Assembly: GCA_031769625.1 (NCBI GenBank)
Contig: JAUIMM010000550.1
Location: 124,001 to 188,000 of the forward strand
Reading direction: 5' to 3'
Length of the DNA stretch: 64,000 bases
Source: Taudactylus pleione
Taxonomy: Eukaryota > Chordata > Amphibia > Anura > Myobatrachidae
Below are positions 11,094 through 21,745 of the stretch, in pieces. Positions within the stretch are counted from its first letter, which is position 1; each line of letters opens with the position of its first letter. The notes below the pieces were generated by a model. The model did no database searches. It had not been told where the DNA came from and saw only the letters and a program-made list of their open reading frames with translations. The translations under genes and the position numbers were made by a program.

Positions 11094-12207
11094 TTAGAGA
11101 GACACCTGAGTTGATACTCTGTTCGACTCGGAACCCCAAAGTTTGGGTGTGTGTTAGATTTTCACAGCTCTGCTTATAATTACTGATTTTGTACCATGCT
11201 CTTGTGCTTAGTCATGTTTTAACATTTCAGATCTTATTATTTATTTATTAACAGTTTCTTATATAACCCAGCATATTCCGTTGCGCTTTACAATTGGAAA
11301 CATTGATAGAACAAAACAGGGTAATAACAGACAGACATAGAGGTAAGAGGGCCCTGCTTGCAAGCTTTCAATCTATAGGGAAATAGGCATTGATACACAA
11401 GGATAGGTACTATATATTGCAATTTGGTCTGGCAAGAATGCAGAGTTTCTTGGTGGGCTGCATGATCCAGTCACACAGGAATGTCGGCAAAATGTCAGGA
11501 GTATGTGAAAGAAAGACAATATGTGAGGTTATGTGTGGACTGTGAGAGGGGATGTGATAAGACATGGAAGCTATGAAGGTTACATGGTCGGTTCTGGAAT
11601 CTGATAAGCTTGTCGGAAGAGGTGAGTTTTCAGGGAACGCTTGAAGGATTGAAGAGTAGAGGTAAGTCTTATTGTGTGTGGTAAGGCATTCCATAGAGTG
11701 GGTGCAGCCTGAAGAAAGTCCTGTAACCGTAAGTGGGAGCAAGTAATGCGCGGGGATGAGAGATGCAGATCTTGTGCTGAGCGGAAAGGTCAGGTTGGGA
11801 GATATTTTGAGATGAGTGAAGAGATGTATGTTGGTGTAATTCGGTTAATGGCCTTATGTGTAAGTAACAGTATTTTGTATTGAATACGGTAGAAAACCGG
11901 CAACCAATGGAGGGACTGACAGAGCGGGGCAGCAGACGATGAACATTTGACTAATGACTAAAACTTCTGCTTACTAATATTTCCCCACGCTCTATTTACC
12001 AAGCAGCTATCCAGGGAATATTAGGATGGCTGTGGACTGCCTGCAGCGAAGCCCAATCTTCTTCGGTGGGGTTCCTTGTGATCAGGGACCAGTTATACTA
12101 CATGCCATTCTTAATTAATTGGTTAATTGGTTTCTGACAAATAATTAACCCTAGTGTACAATATATGTGTGTGTGGACATATGTTAGGGAATATAGATTG
12201 TAAGCAC
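11094..12207. other. No gene seen; possible dispersed repeat 11,235-11,945
   Basis: The segment starting 'atttattaacagtttcttat' and running to 'ggagggactgacagagcggg' has the look of an old dispersed repeat that I have seen in fish and frog genomes. I cannot name its class from sequence alone. No extended reading frame carries a recognisable domain. Confidence 0.35.
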
Positions 12208-12790
12208 CACTGACAATGGCTTACCAAGGGGGTGTGTGTGTATGGGGCACCTTACCCTGGGCGCCATCTGACATGACCGGCAGAAAGGGTCACTGCCAGC
12301 TTGGACATTGACCAGCGTTGGGGTCAAGTGTTGATCTCAGTGCCAGAAGTCCTGCAATCCAGTGAGTTGTGTCCCAGTGGTGGATGACATTTGGCTCCAT
12401 CGCGAGCTGGGTGCAGCTCGCAGACCAGCGACAATTTGAATTAGGTGTCAGCTGTGAGCCAATTATGGCTTGTGGACCGCCAGCCAATGGAAGGTGGCCA
12501 TGGCGAGCCAATCACGGTGAGCCATGTCATGGTTGGCTCCACCCATGGTGTCTGACGTCAGACACCACTTGTCGGAAAAATCATTTTGGCGGCAGGCAGA
12601 GGTGGCAGATCCGGTGGCAGATGAGAAGAGATCTGGCGGCCGCCGAAAAGGGCAGAAGATGCCTGGCTTAAGACACCACCATGTTGTTGTGCACTAGGCC
12701 TGTGGGGTAATTAGGCCTGTGGTACTGATAAGGCGCATGCAAATTTTATTCCCTTGCCCTGGGCACAACCCCCTAGTTACGCTCCTGACC
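12208..12790. mobile_element. Degenerate inverted-repeat element (hAT-like?)
   Basis: The right end carries CCCCCTAGTTACGCTCCTG, whose complement resembles the left-end 'cttaccaagggggtgtg' only loosely. The internal 'agccaatcatgg'/'gagccaatcacgg' inverted words resemble the interior of the 7,438-8,976 element. Ends and TSD could not be fixed. Confidence 0.35.
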
Positions 12791-13683
12791 ACTGAAGCAG
12801 GAACTTACGTGAATGACTAAATAGTCTCTGTAAAGCACCAGGGAATATGTGGGGCTAAGCAATATATAAAAACTTAATAATTAAATTTAGCTTTTTAATT
12901 TTCAAATTCAAGTGAAATTTTAATCAAGAGGTGTCATTCACTGTTTCATTTTTAAATTCAAATGAAACTTACTGCAATGTGCAACTTTTGAGAGAAACTT
13001 TGTCCAGATTACAGCAAAAATAATTTTAGGTCTTTGTATAAATCTAATCATCATAACTTTCTGTATTCCTTCTCTATAAAATGTATGACCTCGTAGTGGA
13101 GGGTGAAACCTGGGCACTGTTGTGTCAAACATCATCTTGTGAAGACCTTATCCCAGATTTTTCTCCATTAAATTCTGGTACTTTATATAATGGGTCTTGA
13201 AAAACAAGGGTTAGAAGCTAAGCATACACCATAGAGCTACTAGCCTCTCCTCTAGGTTTAAATGTGTAATGTGATGACAGTAGTGCACCGTACAATTTGC
13301 TTTTGTTGACTGTAAGGGGCCTATTTACCTATTTACCAAAGAAAATATGCAGGATACCACCACCAAATAAATCACCCATATTTTGGTAATATCCGCAAAT
13401 TTCCAGAATCCCCTGAATGTATCTAGGGGGGAACTAAATCAGATTTTGCTGCAGTTCACACATTTTGTATCACAATAACAGCCCCTATAAATTTCTTTGG
13501 AGGCTGCTATTTATAACATTTTCCAAGCTCCTCAATATAAAGCATTCTGAAGCTTGGCCCTACTAGCAGATGCCATCTTCTAATGTTATTAGCCATTGTA
13601 GCCTATGGGTTACTTACCACTGCATTTACTGGGAGATGATCCCTCCCCGTCAATAAACACTTGTGCATGGGTGGCCTCCAGAC
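12791..13683. other. No gene seen
   Basis: AT-rich sequence without recognisable features. Confidence 0.35.
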
Positions 13684-13686
13684 TGT

Positions 13687-14218
13687 GGGCCTGATTCAGA
13701 GCCGAACGCTGTGACCAGATTGCTCGCTCTGAATCAGGCCCCTCCTCCATGAAAATGGAGCGTCCTCCTGGACGCTCGCATAGCTGTGGGTGACCACCGA
13801 CAGCTATGCGAGCGTCCATGATATTGGTCGCGATGGTCAAGACCATCGCGACCATCGGGCTTGCGATGGAGACCCAACGGTAGGGTCTCGCTGCTGCAAG
13901 ACCTTGAGTGATTTTGGCTCTATCAGAGCCAAAATCAATCCCACTGACATCACTAGTGATGTCAGTGGGGCCGGCTTCAGACGGTAGGCATTCCCATGGG
14001 AATGCCTCCGTCTGGCAGCCACGCCCCCAGCACGTCCACCAAAGGGGGCGTGCTGTCAATCAACATCGACAGCATGCCCCCTTTGGTGCGAGACCCGGAG
14101 CGATGGAGAGCCCATCGCTATCCGGGTCTCATGCATGCGCACGACGGAGCTCCCTCCATCATGCGCATGCACAGTGGGGCAACATCAACCCACTTGCGAG
14201 CGGCTCTGAATGACCCCC
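13687..14218. mobile_element. 532-bp serial-hairpin MITE, TSD TGT
   Basis: The ends are GGGCCTGATTCAGAGCCG and, on the reverse complement, GGGGGTCATTCAGAGCCG. TGT flanks both sides (13,684-13,686; 14,219-14,221). Nearly the whole interior consists of consecutive inverted repeats: 13,687-13,702 with 13,726-13,741; 13,771-13,786 with 13,801-13,816; 13,826-13,838 with 13,841-13,853; 13,869-13,875 with 13,883-13,889; 13,909-13,920 with 13,926-13,937; the perfect palindrome 13,941-13,968; a nested palindrome at about 13,977-14,013; and two longer stem-loops at about 14,038-14,086 and 14,088-14,140. A second member is at 52,385-52,899. The right subterminal sequence resembles the Harbinger right end. 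Confidence 0.85.
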
Positions 14219-14232
14219 TGTGTATGCATGGG

Positions 14233-14770
14233 ATGTGGATCATTAGGTTTACAATTAAAAAGGTAGATAATGGAAGTTAGACAGGCAATAGATTGACAGG
14301 GTCTGAAGGTTGGCAGGGTCATTAGGTTGAAGGGATGGTTAGGTTTTTTTTATAGCCCTAATCTTCACTCCAAACCTTAACCCTCCCCTTGGTGCCTAAC
14401 CCTAACCCTCCCTCTTGATGCCTAACCCTAACCGTCGGGGTAGGTGCCTTACCCAAACCATCCCTTCTAGTGCCTAACCCTAACCTCCTGGTGCCTAACC
14501 CTAAACCATCAGAGTAAGTGCCTGACCCTAACCCTACGGTGCCCAACACAAACCCTAAAAAACACCAAAAAATGTGTCAACCATTCCTGTATTGACCATT
14601 TGTGTGTCGACCTAATGACCCTGTTGACCTTCTTACCAGTCGACCTTTAGTGTGCCAACCTGCAGAACCTGTCGACCTTCAGACCTTGTCAACCTATTGC
14701 CTGTCTAACTTCCATTGTCTACCTAAACGTTGTCTACCTTTTTACTGTAGACCTAATGACCGAATACCGT
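14233..14770. mobile_element. Fold-back element with internal CCTAACCC-rich tract
   Basis: The left arm (about 14,233-14,340: 'cattaggtttac', 'aaaaaggtagat', 'ggaagttagacaggcaata', 'gggtctgaagg') is inverted at the right (about 14,600-14,766: 'tattgcctgtctaacttcc', 'acctttttact', 'gtagacctaatgacc'). Between the arms (about 14,365-14,550) the words GTGCCTAACCCTAACC are repeated. It lies 14 bp from the preceding MITE. I know no transposase for it. Confidence 0.75.
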
Positions 14771-15423
14771 ATGTAAGGTAGTGTGGTGGGTACTTGATCG
14801 AGAAAGTGAAGTTAATACATTTAGTGCTAAAAAGGTTAAAATTTAGTTTGTTTTTTTCTTAGTAAGAATTCAGTTGTATACACAGAACTTTGTTAATTGG
14901 CTGCTTTTGTTTTATTTTAGGAAGTTTTGAATCTATTTGTTTAATTTGCTAGTATAACATCAATGTGAATTTAATTTTATTTAACATTGCTTTCTTAATA
15001 CAGTATATAGGGGGCCATTGCAGTACATGAAAATACCACATGAATATATGTAGCTAAGCTTGCCGGAACAGTGGGTATGGAAAAGCCTGTCCCAGCAATA
15101 AGCTTCCCTTTGCATTACATGAGGAATTTTCCGGCAGTGCCACCAGCAGCCAATGGGTGGACTACCCCAGGGGCTTGATCTAGCCCGCTAGTCCCCCAGG
15201 TCCCACAAGTGTAGGGCAGACTACATTGCGTAGTGGTCTGTCCTACACAGTAACAAACACACAGCCGCCAGCGGCGGCTGTCTGTTTCTTATAGCAGTCA
15301 GCCAATGAGAGTCAGGCAGCGGACCTGAAGGAGTGGACAGCGGTGGTCGTCGGCAGGAGCTGGGATCAGGTAAGTTGCTTTTTTTTTCTGTGTGTGTGTG
15401 TTTTTTTTTTCTGGCACAGCACA
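14771..15423. other. No gene seen
   Basis: No coding signal. A GC-rich part at about 15,060-15,360 precedes the minisatellite and may belong to the same unrecognised element. Confidence 0.35.
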
Positions 15424-15792
15424 GGGGGGAAGTGTGACTACTAGGGGGCACTGTATAGGGGGTGGCCGCTCCTGGGGGCACTGTATAGGGGGTGACCACT
15501 ACTGGGGGCACATTATGGGGGGGGATGGATGCTACTGGGGGCACTGTATTGTGGGCGCCGCTACTGGGGGCACGTTATGGGGGGGATGGCAGGTACTGGG
15601 GGCACTGTATAGGGGGGACTACTACTGGGGGCAATGCATAAGGGAGACTACTACTGGGGGCACTGTATAGGGGGGACTACTACTGGGGGCAATGCATAAG
15701 GGAGACTACTACTGGGGGCACTGCATAGGGTGGACTACTACTGGGGGCACTGCATAGAGGGGACTACTACTGGGGGCACTGCATAGAGGGGA
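15424..15792 (+). repeat. G-rich minisatellite, unit about 29-34 bp
   Basis: Units of the form ACTACTACTGGGGGCACTG followed by TATAGGGGGG or CATAGAGGGG are repeated about a dozen times, more regular toward the right. G runs of five or six recur in every unit. Confidence 0.85.
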
Positions 15793-16689
15793 CTTCCTGA
15801 AATTATGGGGGGAGAGGCGTGCCAGTCCATTACCTTCCCAGGGGCACTCAGATCGCTAAATACACCCCTGGATAAGGTGTGCAGTGACTTCTGGGGGTGC
15901 ACCCTGGAGTATATAGATCTGGAAGTTCTGGGCGTAATGAGGCAGGTGGCTCTGTTGTCTACAGAGCAGCTGGCCGACTGCTGACATTATTGGGTTTAGT
16001 AAGTGCTGACACCTCCAAGGACTCGGGGGCTAGTGGACACCAAATTTTAGTGCAGCTACGGAGCAGAGGAGAGTGATCAGGCTCCAGTAAAGTGACAGGT
16101 GGCAGTCCATGCAGTGATTGGGAGGGGGCGTAGGTTGAAAATGATCTTGTAACACATATGCTCACGCCATCTGAAGATGGCGTTAGCTTTATGGGGAAAG
16201 TTCCGAAAATATTTAATATTTGGACATTGATACATTGGAGAAGACTGCAGTTACCGCAGATCCCATCTCTGTTATGGTAAGAGTACAATAGCTGTACTGG
16301 AGATTTCCATGAAATCAATGTAGTAACAGCATAACACATTCAAGAGAAACTTCATTTTCATGTTGTTGGGCGATTTTTATGTTTTTTTTTTAAAGTAATT
16401 TTCTCAGTTATAAATGGACTCCATTAGGAGGAACCCAGGTAGTAGCCTTATTGTACTTCCATGCAGATGATCCACCAGTCCATTGGTGGTGACTGCAGAG
16501 AAACAAATAAGGCAGCTGGGCATGATGATACCAGGGTGGGCTGTGACAGACATGGATATCTCTGTGGCCACAGATCTCGTCCATGTCATGATATCTAACA
16601 TACTGTTACTCTTATCACTAACCTGAATGTAGGAGATCCTGCAGTTTTGTCAGTTTCAATGGAGGACTGCAACCCTTCTTTTTAACGGA
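15793..16689. other. No gene seen
   Basis: The right-hand flank of the minisatellite ('ggggcactcagatcgctaaatacacccctgg') looks like a mobile-element terminus, but no matching left end was found. The 126-residue reverse-strand frame (15,959-16,339) shows no domain. Confidence 0.35.
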
Positions 16690-17125
16690 ATATATATGGG
16701 TGACAGGCAGTAGGATTGCCGGCAGTCAGAAGACTGAAAGCGGCATCCTGATGCTCAGAATCCCAACAGGGGCTCGGTAAGTATCCTAACCCTCCCCCCT
16801 CTACCCTTAAACCTACCTTCATGCATTCTAACCCTAAACAGCCTAACTCTAACCCTCCCCATTAGTGCCTAAACAACCCCCACTGATGGTGCCTCAACCT
16901 AACCCTCCCTGCCCGCAGCCTATCCCTAACCCCCCTGGTGGTGCCTAAACCTAACCCTCTCCCCTCGTGGCCTAAACCTAACCCACCCCGCTATACTTAC
17001 TTTCAAGATGACAGCTGTCAGAATTGCGGTGTCGGCATCGCAAGTGAAGTCAAAATTCCGGTCCCGGTATTCTGGGCATGGGTCGGGATTCTGGCACCGA
17101 GGTTTTGATAGCTGGCATCTTGGCC
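16690..17125. mobile_element. Degenerate element with internal CCTAACCCTCCC tract
   Basis: The outer parts contain the words 'ggattgccggcagtcagaa', 'ggcatcctgatgctcagaat' and, inverted, 'attctgggcatgggtcggga'. The interior (about 16,785-16,990) repeats TGCCTAAACCTAACCCTCCC. It resembles the element at about 53,340-53,690, which carries the GGTTAGGG-type strand. Boundaries are approximate. Confidence 0.55.
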
Positions 17126-17273
17126 ACCAGCATCTTAACTGCATCCCCTTTTTGACTGTTACAGCATCACTGGACATTAAAAGTAGCACCCAAATATAGA
17201 CAAATGTCTTGGTGGCTTTCTCAGTAAACCCTTTGTCCCTTTACCATGTGTGATCAGGTGGGTTCAGGTCAGG

Positions 17274-17612
17274 CTTGCCGACTTTCTGGCTGCCCCTTCC
17301 GGGAGGGTGCAGCCAGATCGGCATGACAGGGGGGCATGGCCAGCTCAAGGAGGCGAGGCCAGCCAGGCTGTGAGTATTTGTGGGCTGGACAGGGGCGGAG
17401 CCACATGATTGCATCATATTGGCCCCACCCCGCTACACAATGTCGATATTACAGACATTGTAATGCAGGAGGCAGGGCCCGCTACAGGGGATTCAGAGGT
17501 AATTGTGGGGGGATAGGTGGGCGGCCGCCGGGAGGATTGCCTGCCTTCCCGAGAGGTCGAGAGTGGCACCTGATTTTCGGGAGGCTCCCGACCAAATCGG
17601 AAGGTTAGGCAA
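17274..17612. mobile_element. Inverted-repeat element spanning the left duplication breakpoint
   Basis: The left part 'gcttgccgactttctgg ... ccttccgggag' and the right part 'gggaggctcccgacc ... ggaaggttaggcaagtatg' are loosely inverted. The left breakpoint of the 10-kb tandem duplication (17,411-17,414) falls inside it. As a result only its right part is present at 27,429-27,630. Confidence 0.45.
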
Positions 17613-17681
17613 GTATGGCTCAGGTTCTGCTACAGATGTGGGTTGATATAGGAAGTGTGTCTCAGACTGCACACCTTGAAC

Positions 17682-17682
17682 A

Positions 17683-17722
<40 letters not shown>
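17682..17722. repeat. (AT)n microsatellite, copy 1
   Basis: Uninterrupted AT repeat. The equivalent tract in copy 2 (about 27,699-27,735) is six bases shorter. Confidence 0.9.
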
Positions 17723-17726
<4 letters not shown>

Positions 17727-18049
17727 GGAGGTGCTACCTGTGGAGACAATTGATATATGCACAAAAAAAGAAGTACAGGTGCTCAACTCCAAATTAACTG
17801 ATTATATATAAATAAATAAATAAATTTTTGCAATGAATAGAGGTTTTTGGCATAATCTTGGCCATGGTTATGGGCCTACCCACCACATCCGGGTAACCTC
17901 TGTCGGGTAGGTCCCTAACATACTAGGATTCGGATCCAGATGTGAGTTGCCCAGAATCCTGCCCATGATTATCTCTGACTTGGAAATGTTTCTCACTAAA
18001 AGAGGGGGAGGACCATTTGTAAATGATAGGGAATATAATTCCGCACTGA

Positions 18050-18638
18050 GGATCTCATTCATACCCGCTCGCAAGATGCGATCGCTCGCTGGCAAAAAAG
18101 GGATGGATATTTAAATTAAGCGCTCACACTGCATCACGTAAGAACGCCCACTATGTGTTAGCAAGTGCACTCGCATGTGTCTGAAGACGCCCCCTTGCCT
18201 CTCGCAACACACGTCATCTCCGGGAAATTTATGATTAATCGGGACTATCATGAGCCATCGGAGCTGCTCGCAGCCCTTGGGGTTGCCTTTCCCCACCGCA
18301 AGCACTGCGATCAGTGCGGGCTGAAATACATGCAGGTGATGTGTTCAATGACGCTACTTTGCTAATTATGCATGCCCTTTAAACAGCGTTTTGGCGGACT
18401 GACATGCCTGTGTTTGCACATCCACTCCCCCGTTCACAAGCACCTTCCCCTGTTACCACCCACAAACGACACTATCTGTCACTCAAAGTAGCGACCTGAT
18501 AGTGGCTTATGAGCAACCAAAATCAGTTCACAATGAATGGCTTGCGCACGCGCACTGCAAATTATATGCATGCGCAGATGGGTGAAAATCGCTCACAGCG
18601 GGCGATCACGCCTTAGCGAGCAGGTCTGAATCAGGTCC
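18050..18638. mobile_element. Harbinger-related MITE, copy 1
   Basis: The left end GGATCTCATTCATACCCGCT and the reverse complement of the right end GGACCTGATTCAGACCTGCT share the C/GATTCAxACC core of the Harbinger termini. The interior has 'gcgatcgc', 'gcgctcac' and 'gcatgcgca' words like the serial-hairpin MITEs. A 3-bp TSD is not evident (TGA against AAA). The duplicated copy is at 28,062-28,650. Confidence 0.65.
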
Positions 18639-18731
18639 AAAATCTCTTGTTGGTGGTGCTCCCGAGAGTCAGAAGACTGTCCAATTTATACAAAGTCTCC
18701 TGCTAGAGCAATAAAAAGAAGAAGACTCTTT

Positions 18732-18802
18732 GGGGTATATTTACTGAAGTGAGAGTTTTTAGAAGTGGAGATGTTGCCCATAGCAACCAATCAGATTCTA
18801 CT
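18732..18802. mobile_element. Half of a GGGGTATATTTACT MITE, copy 1
   Basis: Matches the left half of the 6,037-6,207 MITE through 'caaccaatcagattctact'. The right half is missing. Confidence 0.7.
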
Positions 18803-19132
18803 TAACGATTCATAGGGCTGGCATGGGCTCCCATTGGAAGGCACGCTCTCCCTCTTTGGCTGCCCGGTGGTCAGCTCATGGCAGTCCGGGAGGAGGCTGT
18901 CACTGCTGCTCCCAGCCGCTGCCACCACAGGGTGTCTGCAGTGTGCAGCTCACCCTGCAGCACTCTATTGAACTTGGGCGGCTCTGGCTCTGAGTCCTGG
19001 CTGGGATCAGAGGACTTGTTGGGAGAGCAGGGGTCACCTTAAGGGGGTTCCTGGAGCGCATGCCCTAGAGATCACAGGGTTTGTGTCTCATGGCATGGGA
19101 CAGTCTCCATTAGGATCTGGCCCTCTTGTGGG

Positions 19133-21675
19133 CAGGGGCAGAACTAGCGGAAGTGCAGCCGGTGCCTTGCACCGGGGCCCACTGTGGTACAGGGGCCCAT
19201 GGCCGCCTGCATCCGACAGCGCTGCTGTCTGCCAATCCGGTCCCCATTACTTAAATGGTTGGAGCCAGAGCGGTCCTGCTTCAGCAACTCCAGCTCCACC
19301 AACATAACAGCCACCTGCTGCGGCCCGGCCCCTTGTTATGACACAGCACGCATGACGTCATGAGCGCCGTGTCATAGCAAGGGGCCGGGCTGCCAGAAGG
19401 AAAGGATTGAGAGGAGCCTCAGAGAAGAAGCAGCCAAGGTAAGTGGCGGTGGCTGCACTGGTATGGGATGGGGAGGAGGCAAGGCTGAGACACACTCTGG
19501 GGAAGGCAGGGAGGGAGGCAAGGCAGAGACACACACTGGGGCTGGGGGGGACAAGGCTGAGACATGCACTGGGGCTGGGGGGGGCAAGGCTGAGACACAC
19601 ACTGGGGCTGGGGGGGAGGCAAGGCTGAGACACACTCTGGGGCTGGAGGGGAAGGCAAGGATGAGACACTCAGCTGGGAAGGCAAGGCAAGGCTGAGACA
19701 TACTCTGGGGGGCAAGGCAAGGCTGAGACACACTCTGGGGGGGCAAGGCTGAGACACGCACTGGGTTGGGGGGGAAAGGCAAGTCTGAGCTATGCACTGG
19801 GGGGGGTCAAGGCTGAGACACATGGCTGGGGGGGAAAGGCAAGGCTGAGACACACTCTGGGGGGGGCATGGCTGAGACACGCACTGGGCTGGGGGAAAGG
19901 CAAGTCTGAGACACGCATTTGGGGGCAAGGCTGAGACACGCACTGGGGGGGCAAGGCTGAGACACACTCTGGGGGTGGGGGGAGGCAAGGCTGAGACACA
20001 CGGCTGGGGGGGAAAGGCAAGGCTGAGACACACTCTGGGGCTGAGGGGCGAAGACAAGGCTGAGACACACTCTGTGGCTGGGGGCGAAGGCAAGGCTGAG
20101 ACACACACTGGGGCTGGGGGGAAAGGCAAGGCTGAGACACACTCTGGGGGGGCAAGGCAAGGCTGAGACACTCTGGTGCTGGGGGAAGGCAAGGCTGAGA
20201 CACAATCTGGTGCTGGGGGAAGGCAAGGCTGAGACACACTCTGGTGCTGGGGGAAGGCAAGGCTGAGACACACACTGGGGCTGAGGGGGAGGCATGGTTG
20301 AGACACACTCTGGGGGGAAAGGCAAGGCTGAGGCACCCAGGAGGGCTGGGGGGAAAAGGCAAGGCTGAGATGCACTCTGGGGTGGGGGGAGGCAAGGCAG
20401 AGACACACTCTGGGGCTTGGGCTAGAAAGAGGCTGACACGCTGGGGGTTGGGGGAAATAGGCTGACACACTGGAGCTGGGAAACATGCTGGAGGGGAGAA
20501 TGATGCTGACACACCCTGGGGCTGGGGGGAGAATGAGGCTGACACAGTGGGGGAATGGTGCCAACATACACACTGGGTCTAAGGGAATGGGGCTGAGACA
20601 CTCACTAGGTCTGGGGGAATGGGGCTGAGACACTCACTAGGTCTGGGGGAATGGGGTTGAGACAAGACTGGAGCTGGGAGAATGAGGCTGAGAGCTACAG
20701 GTGGGCCTGGGGATGTAGAGACGCAGGGGAGCCTGGAGAGACATATGGAGTCCTGTAGACAGACCAGGGGGCCTGGAGATCGAGAGAAATGGAGCCCGGG
20801 AGAGAGACACAGGGAGCCTGAGAACCACAGGGGGACATGAGGATGGAGAGATGTAAGAGGGTCTGGAGTAACACTGGGGCCTGGAAAGACACAGAAATTA
20901 TTTGATCAGGGAAATTCACATTTTGCCCTGCACAAAAACTTCTGTTACTATAAATTATATGGTTATGATGATGACATTGGTTATATTTTCTATGTAAATA
21001 GGCATCTTCCAGACAGTGTGATCTACATGAATAGTGTATACCAGCTGAAGCCGCTGCTCAGTGAGGCTTAAATTCTCCATGGCAGAGAAAGCACCATATA
21101 GGTAAGAAAAGACTTCCAAACTGACTGGCCTGTACCTAGTGCAGAGGGATGGACGGTTTTTCATTCACCAAGATTTCTGTTGCCGACCCTGCTCCCCTCA
21201 GCAGCTTGCAAAAGCACTTCCAGGCCCAAAAAGGAGTATACTGCCCTCCTCAACAGACCCACCTCCTCAACAGACCCGCCCCCATAAGAGCTGCTTCTAC
21301 AATTTTCCCAGGCTGGTTTTCCATCCCAATATGACCCTTGCGGGGGAAGGGGGGGTTTTCGGTGAAAAGTGTGATAAAAAGGCTGGCAGCAGGCGGGGGA
21401 TGATGCAGTTTGAAGATTTGGTGAAAAAAAGACTGTGCAGCGGGTGGAGGGATGTAGCGGTGTGAAGAGGTGGTGAAAAAAAGGCTGTGCAGGGGGGAGT
21501 GTTGTGGTGTGAGGTGGTGAAAAACAAAGATGGGCAGCAGGAGTCAGGACAGACTGGATTTAATGACTGGGGGGTAGTGAGGGGTGGGGAAAAAATGTTG
21601 GGGTGCCAGGAATGGGCCAGGGGGCCCAAAGCATATTCTTACACCTGGGCCCACCACTCTCTAGTTCTGCCACTG
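19133..21675. mobile_element. 2.54-kb hAT-like element with internal minisatellite, copy 1
   Basis: The left end is CAGGGGCAGAACTAG and the reverse complement of the right end is CAGTGGCAGAACTAG. Just inside, 'ccggggcccac' on the left and 'tgggcccacca' on the right extend the inverted repeat. I could not see a clear 8-bp TSD. The interior is a G-rich minisatellite. At 21,140-21,600 there is a unique-looking stretch with 'gtgaaaaaaagactgtgcag' repeats spaced about 60 bp apart. No protein is recognisable. In copy 2 the right end has been removed by the 533-bp deletion. Confidence 0.65.
19480..20690 (+). repeat. G-rich minisatellite (GGCAAGGCTGAGACACAC...), copy 1
   Basis: More than 30 units of about 25-40 bp, each containing GGCAAGGCTGAGACACAC followed by TCTGGGGCTGGGGGG or a shorter variant. 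Unit length varies because the G run and the CTGGGG part vary. The long proline/serine/cysteine frames on the minus strand (up to 404 codons) are translations of this repeat in all three frames and are not genes. Confidence 0.95.
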
Positions 21676-21745
21676 GGGAGGGGGGCTGGGCTCCCAGGTG
21701 CTGGCATGACATCATCAAGTAGTTTTGGGGGTAGGGCTTTGACAT

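Noticed and set aside
15221..15670. Reading frames over the GGGGGCACTG minisatellite
   Set aside because: Low-complexity translations of a tandem repeat on both strands.
16926..17199. Overlapping ORFs on both strands
   Set aside because: They arise from the inverted arms and repeat tract of the degenerate fold-back element.
17336..17608. 90-codon plus-strand ORF and the related 103-codon ORF at 27,315-27,626
   Set aside because: Arg/Gly-rich translation of an inverted-repeat element; the second merely crosses the duplication junction in another frame from the SANT frame.
19419..20633. 404-codon minus-strand ORF rich in Pro, Ser, Cys, Leu (and 391-codon counterpart at 29,384-30,559)
   Set aside because: It lies entirely on the G-rich minisatellite. 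All three minus-strand frames give the same kind of low-complexity repeat, and there is no start context or domain.
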